Assembly: GCA_903835005.1 (NCBI GenBank)
Contig: CAILLK010000140.1
Span: forward strand, 1-36,595
Direction: 5' to 3'
Length of the DNA: 36,595 bases
Source: an uncultured Bacteroidota bacterium
GTDB taxonomy: Bacteria; Bacteroidota; Bacteroidia; Chitinophagales; Chitinophagaceae
Every line of letters starts with the position of its first letter. The stretch's first letter is position 1. Shown here piece by piece: positions 33,584-36,595 of this stretch. A program made the position numbers and the translations under genes. Below the pieces are notes generated by a model that was not told where the DNA came from, ran no database searches, and worked only from the letters and a program-made list of their open reading frames with translations.

Positions 33584-35134
33584 ATGAAACGCAAATACAT
33601 AATTATAATTTTATTATTAACGACATTTGTTAAGTCACATGCACAGATCAGGCTTGATCCATTTTTTCCTTACAGCAAATGGACTGTGGGGGCCGGGGCC
33701 GGATTTAGTGAGATATATGGTAACCTGAGCAATTCCAATTCTGAACCAGTTGTCAGATTGAGTATAGACCGCAATGTAAATATGTGGGTTAGCCTCGGTC
33801 TTGAAGTTCAGCGTGGCGCTCTCTCGGATTATGAAGTAAAAAATACCTGGACCAATGGACTTAGTGTATATAACCAGATAACTACTGCTGCACTTAACGG
33901 GAAAGTTTCGCTTGGTGAATTCTTTAAATACCCAAGGAATTTTTTCCAGAAAACAATATTTGGGTTGTATGGTGGAATTGGTATTGGATTTATGGATAAT
34001 AATGTTTCTGATATTACGTTGAAATTTAAGCATCAGGACAAGTATACTATCAATAATTACGATAATTCCAATATTAATCCCAAGACTACCAATTTTTATA
34101 TGCCCTATAATTTAGGTTTTAATCTGCATATTACCAGGAGAATTATGTTCAATATTAATTACCAGTTCTGTTATGCATTTTCTGATTATCTGGATGGTTA
34201 TGATTTTAAGGCACCTACCGCTACCAATAAGTACAATGATATGTTTTCTGTGCTGTCATTTGGTGTGAACGTTTACCTGGGAAAAGTTGGTTTTCATAAA
34301 AAGAAGTATGGCAATACAGGTGATAATAACGGATCATCCTACGCTTATCCATCTTCGACCAATCTGGCAATTTCACCTACGGAACAAAAAGCATTGATGG
34401 AAAATTATGATTCGGACGGGGATGGAATACCTGACAGGCTGGATAAATGCCCGGGAACACCTCCCGGTGTAGCGGTAGATGCCACCGGTTGCCCGCTTGA
34501 CAGGGATGGTGATGGCATACCTGATTACCTGGATAAGTGCCCGGATGTAAAAGGCACAGCTGAATTTAATGGCTGCCCGGAGAAAAACATGGACCCCGAT
34601 ACTGATGGCGATGGCGTACCGGACAGACTTGACAAATGCCCCGGAACTCCCGCCGGCGTGAAAGTAGACGCCAATGGATGCCCGCTGGACAGGGACGGGG
34701 ATGGCGTACCCGACTACCTGGACAAATGCCCGGATGTAAAGGGTTCGAAGGAAGCTGACGGATGTCCGGTAGTAGGTGCGCAAACGAAAAAGGTTTTAGA
34801 TGAAGCTTTGACAGGTATTCAGTTTGAAACAAGTAAGGATATTATTCAGAAGACCTCTATTCCTATTGTAGATAATGTGGTGAAGGTGATGAAAGATAAC
34901 CCATCGTACAAATTGCAGATCAATGGTTATACCGACAACAGGGGCAAACCTGAGGCCAACAGGTCGCTTTCTGAGAAAAGGGCAATTGCTGTAATGAAGT
35001 ATCTTGAGAATCATGGTATTGATGGCAACCGCCTCAAAGCTGCAGGATATGGCCAGGAAAAACCTATCAGTACCAATGACACTGAAGAAGGCCGGAAGCA
35101 GAACCGCAGAGTTGAATTGATTGTAAGTTTCTAA
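33584..35134 (+). CDS. OmpA-family protein with TSP type-3 calcium repeats
   Basis: A 516-residue protein with a signal peptide (MKRKYIIIILLLTTFVKSHA). Residues ~22-250 look like a beta-barrel (many GL/Y-rich strands, IFGLYGGIGIGFMDN, YNLGFNLHITRRIMFNINYQ). Residues ~276-396 hold four calcium-binding TSP type-3 repeats (DSDGDGIPDRLDKCPGTPPG, then DRDGDGIPDYLDKCPD). The C-terminal ~110 residues are an OmpA/Pal peptidoglycan-binding domain (LQINGYTDNRGKPEANRSLS, KAAGYGQEKP, RKQNRRVEL). It probably anchors the outer membrane to the cell wall. Four Cys pairs stabilise the TSP3 region. Single gene with its own promoter and terminator. Confidence 0.9.
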   Translation: MKRKYIIIILLLTTFVKSHAQIRLDPFFPYSKWTVGAGAGFSEIYGNLSNSNSEPVVRLSIDRNVNMWVSLGLEVQRGALSDYEVKNTWTNGLSVYNQITTAALNGKVSLGEFFKYPRNFFQKTIFGLYGGIGIGFMDNNVSDITLKFKHQDKYTINNYDNSNINPKTTNFYMPYNLGFNLHITRRIMFNINYQFCYAFSDYLDGYDFKAPTATNKYNDMFSVLSFGVNVYLGKVGFHKKKYGNTGDNNGSSYAYPSSTNLAISPTEQKALMENYDSDGDGIPDRLDKCPGTPPGVAVDATGCPLDRDGDGIPDYLDKCPDVKGTAEFNGCPEKNMDPDTDGDGVPDRLDKCPGTPAGVKVDANGCPLDRDGDGVPDYLDKCPDVKGSKEADGCPVVGAQTKKVLDEALTGIQFETSKDIIQKTSIPIVDNVVKVMKDNPSYKLQINGYTDNRGKPEANRSLSEKRAIAVMKYLENHGIDGNRLKAAGYGQEKPISTNDTEEGRKQNRRVELIVSF

Positions 35135-35150
35135 GTGTTTTCATATCTTT

Positions 35151-35188
35151 AAAAGCCTCTGCACTCAACGCTGTGCAGAGGCTTTTTT
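35151..35188 (+). terminator. Rho-independent terminator of the TSP3/OmpA gene
   Basis: AAAAGCCTCTGCAC at 35151-35164 pairs with GTGCAGAGGCTTTT at 35173-35186 around an 8-base loop, with six T on the 3' arm. A strong intrinsic terminator 17 bp after the stop codon. Confidence 0.9.
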
Positions 35189-35582
35189 GTTTCCTGATAT
35201 TGGAAGATCTGCAATTGAGAAATTACCGGGACTGGTGGCTATATGCATAATATATTTTCATTTAATTTCTGCTTCAATTTACCTTCAAATCTATATTCAT
35301 TTTTTGTTCAGTATATTTTCAAAACGCTTCAATTCTCTTCATAAACGCTTAAATTTTTTTCAAAAACTTCAGGTTTTTGAAGTTACGAAATTGTAACAAC
35401 TTGCTTATTTACAGCATTTTACATTTTATTATGCTGATTTCAGAAAAAATTGATACAAAGGTGTTTTATTGAGTGAATAATAATAATAATATATATGGAG
35501 GTAATACATTGTGACCCAAAGTTCGGACTGGTAACCGGATTGACAGAAAGAGGTTTTTATGATGGTACGTTCTTCATTCTCT

Positions 35583-35600
35583 TGTACCGTATACGGTACA
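35583..35600. promoter_or_regulatory. 18-bp perfect palindrome
   Basis: TGTACCGTATACGGTACA is identical to its own reverse complement over 18 bases, with no spacer. Such a long perfect palindrome is unexpected by chance in AT-rich DNA and resembles a dimeric regulator operator or a site bound by a resolvase/partition protein. No adjacent regulator gene is present in the window. Confidence 0.5.
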
Positions 35601-35789
35601 TCATGTAAATTTTTTTGGAGCTAACAGGTTAATAGTAATAATAATACAGGTTAGGCTTAACTTGAGATTTACACAAGTGTGCAAATAGCTTTTTTAAGTT
35701 ATGGGTTTTACGAGATATTAGCGTGAATGTCAATGCATTTTGATGCCTATTATATCATTCAAAAGCGGTGATCATTGCCATACAAAAGC

Positions 35790-35847
35790 GCCGTGTCCGC
35801 CAACTTTTGTTCTTCATTTTTGGCAGTTGTGGTTCTTGAGACACGGC
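35790..35847. repeat. Inverted repeat with 42-base spacer
   Basis: GCCGTGTC at 35790-35797 is repeated inverted as GACACGGC at 35840-35847. The intervening sequence allows partial further pairing (CCGCCAAC with GTTGTGG), so it can form a long imperfect hairpin. It may be the end of a mobile element or a structured RNA. Confidence 0.4.
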
Positions 35848-36320
35848 CGCTACACTTTTAAATTTCAGCTTTTATGCATGATTGTTCAAAAGGAGACCCG
35901 GTTTTCAGCATCCTGCAACATAATAGATGTTTTGCAATCATTTTAATACATACACAAACATATGCGACCCTTTGGGCGCGTGGGGAGGGGATGTTGCGTG
36001 GGCTACAAAGCGGTTGCCCACCATCGGGACATTATATTATGGAGTTCCCGGATGGTCGCGATTCATTCACCCCTGTTTGCATTCGGCATTCGCCTTATGA
36101 AAGCAGTAGCCAGCTTCCCGAAATGCTCCGGGATCTGAGAAAATACAGGAGGGAGAGTTACGAACCGGGAGAGCGTATCCTGATGGGCATTGGTATTTCC
36201 ATCATTTAGTGAGGTTGCACCGAAGGATCGGCATTTTCAACTTTCTTCGTCGCAGAGTGCTGCCGGCAGAGATTATCCGGAGAATTGTTCACTATTATTT
36301 TTTTCTATCGGGAGTGCATC

Positions 36321-36339
36321 AGACGGATTCAATCCGTCT
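36321..36339. repeat. 9-bp perfect inverted repeat with one central base
   Basis: AGACGGATT at 36321-36329 pairs perfectly with AATCCGTCT at 36331-36339 around a single base. It has no T run, so it does not look like a terminator. It lies in the 3' exon side of the group II intron insertion, about 120 bp from the intron end. Confidence 0.5.
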
Positions 36340-36467
36340 CTTCAAAATTCCTGTAATTCTTGTCCAATAGATATCCTCACTTGAACTGTGCCATAGCCAC
36401 TGGAGCCCTATAGCAGTAATAAAGACCATCTCCTAAAAAGCTTTCACCCATAAATAATCGAGTAGGA

Positions 36468-36490
36468 GGTGAGGGATTATTTCCCTCACC
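36468..36490 (-). ncRNA. Group II intron domain VI hairpin
   Basis: On the minus strand GGTGAGGG (36490-36483) pairs perfectly with CCCTCACC (36475-36468) around AAATAAT. Unpaired adenosines in the loop side could supply the branch point. The position directly 3' of domain V and 11 bases from the inferred intron end is as expected. Confidence 0.7.
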
Positions 36491-36500
36491 GTCCTCTCAC

Positions 36501-36532
36501 ACCACCGTACGTGCCGTTCGGCATACGGCGGT
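36501..36532 (-). ncRNA. Group II intron domain V
   Basis: On the minus strand ACCGCCGTATGCC, then GAAC, then GGCACGTACGGTGGT forms a 32-base hairpin: an 8-bp lower stem (one G-U), a two-base/three-base bulge region, a 3-bp upper stem and a tetraloop. That is the shape and size of domain V. The catalytic-triad position reads CGC where many introns have AGC (alignment by eye). Confidence 0.78.
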
Positions 36533-36535
36533 TTG

Positions 36536-36595
36536 TCAGATTAATGGTTGCTGTTGTTTCAACAGGACGGTCTCGGTTGATTGTTGCACTGCTTG
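36536..36595 (-). CDS. Possible C-terminal end of the intron-encoded protein (partial)
   Basis: In one minus-strand frame the sequence is open from the window edge to TGA at 36538-36536 (QAVQQSTETVLLKQQQPLI), ending just before domain V where an intron-encoded reverse transcriptase/maturase often stops. A second frame is also open through domain V, so which one is coding, if either, cannot be decided from 60 bases. Confidence 0.3.
   Translation of the reverse strand, partial: QAVQQSTETVLLKQQQPLI

Larger units (their letters stand above)
35189..36456. other. Gene desert beside the group II intron
   Basis: About 1.27 kb in which I cannot support a gene. The left half (35189-35750) is AT-rich and contains an 18-bp perfect palindrome. 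A 37-codon frame at 35495-35608 (MEVIHCDPKFGLVTGLTERG onward) reads as protein-like and covers the palindrome, but it is too short to call. The right half is richer in GC and contains an open frame at 35874-36209 whose second part looks more protein-like (MEFPDGRDSFTPVCIRHSPY) but has no recognised domain. Remnants of a mobile or degraded gene are possible. Confidence 0.45.
36457..36595 (-). mobile_element. 3' end of a group II intron (runs off the window)
   Basis: Read on the minus strand, the last 139 bases hold a domain V-like hairpin, a linker (GTGAGAGGAC), a domain VI-like hairpin and the terminal CTCCTACTCGAT, the layout of a group II intron 3' end. The intron boundary is inferred at about 36457 (AT), plus or minus two bases. 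The body and the reverse transcriptase/maturase lie beyond the right edge, so family and integrity cannot be judged here. Confidence 0.8.

Noticed and set aside
35874..36209. 111-codon frame in the right-end desert
   Set aside because: No known domain; a competing frame in the same DNA looks equally open, so I do not call a gene.
36321..36339. 9-bp inverted repeat considered as a terminator
   Set aside because: No T run on either side and no gene to terminate nearby; listed only as a repeat.

Overview
The window looks like a chromosomal segment from a Bacteroidota member, most likely of the Chitinophagaceae/Chitinophagales type (inference; no 16S or other marker present). The evidence is three large secreted proteins with type IX secretion (T9SS) C-terminal sorting domains, a PorT homologue, SusC-style carboxypeptidase-regulatory-like and TSP3/OmpA outer-membrane proteins, TAnnTTTG-type -7 promoter boxes, and a general lack of strong Shine-Dalgarno sequences. 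Most of it is ordinary housekeeping plus cell-envelope genes. The two accessory-looking stretches are a 1.2 kb repeat-bearing gene desert (2449-3657) and the right end (35189-36595), which runs into the 3' end of a group II intron.

Layout. 1-534: gene-poor left edge, possibly with the last codons of a gene at 2-52. 535-2448: T9SS-sorted NHL-repeat protein. 2449-3657: intergenic with three tandem copies of a 158-bp unit. 3658-4866: DEAD-box RNA helicase with a TTG start. 4932-9564, minus strand: sugar-phosphate nucleotidyltransferase, VOC protein, isoaspartyl peptidase/asparaginase, PyrR-like phosphoribosyltransferase and MacB-like permease; the last three are closely spaced. 9752-11089: MFS exporter. 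11125-12237 (minus): glycosyltransferase. 12267-12718: two very small genes. 13023-14661: pair of ferritin-like proteins with Tat-like signals. 14887-17047: T9SS-sorted propeller-like protein overlapping a small basic secreted protein. 17265-18386: dnaN. 18821-19891: OmpA-MORN fusion. 19933-21138 (minus): thiolase. 21307-22008 (minus): porT. 22397-22900: EGF-like lipoprotein. 23416-28659: a 1747-residue Gly-rich/Ig-module T9SS adhesin. 28923-29120: small protein. 29265-30062 (minus): pdxH preceded by an unlisted 47-aa membrane microprotein. 30286-31527: chromate transporter chrA. 31747-33233: Arg/Gly/Glu-tailed secreted protein and a CarboxypepD_reg-like protein. 33584-35134: TSP3/OmpA porin-like protein. 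35135-36456: gene desert with a terminator, an 18-bp perfect palindrome and inverted repeats. 36457-36595: group II intron 3' end on the minus strand.

How they fit together. PorT is an inner component of T9SS biogenesis, and the NHL protein, the propeller-like protein and the giant adhesin are its likely substrates. The NHL protein carries one Ig-like module of the same kind that is repeated in the giant adhesin, suggesting a shared surface-protein toolkit. I found no CRISPR array, tRNA, rRNA, transposase or defence system. No single locus here clearly qualifies as a new biological system. The best leads are the 158-bp tandem repeat, the modular adhesin, the OmpA-MORN fusion, the pdxH-linked microprotein, the folded leader of chrA and the intron-flanked right end.
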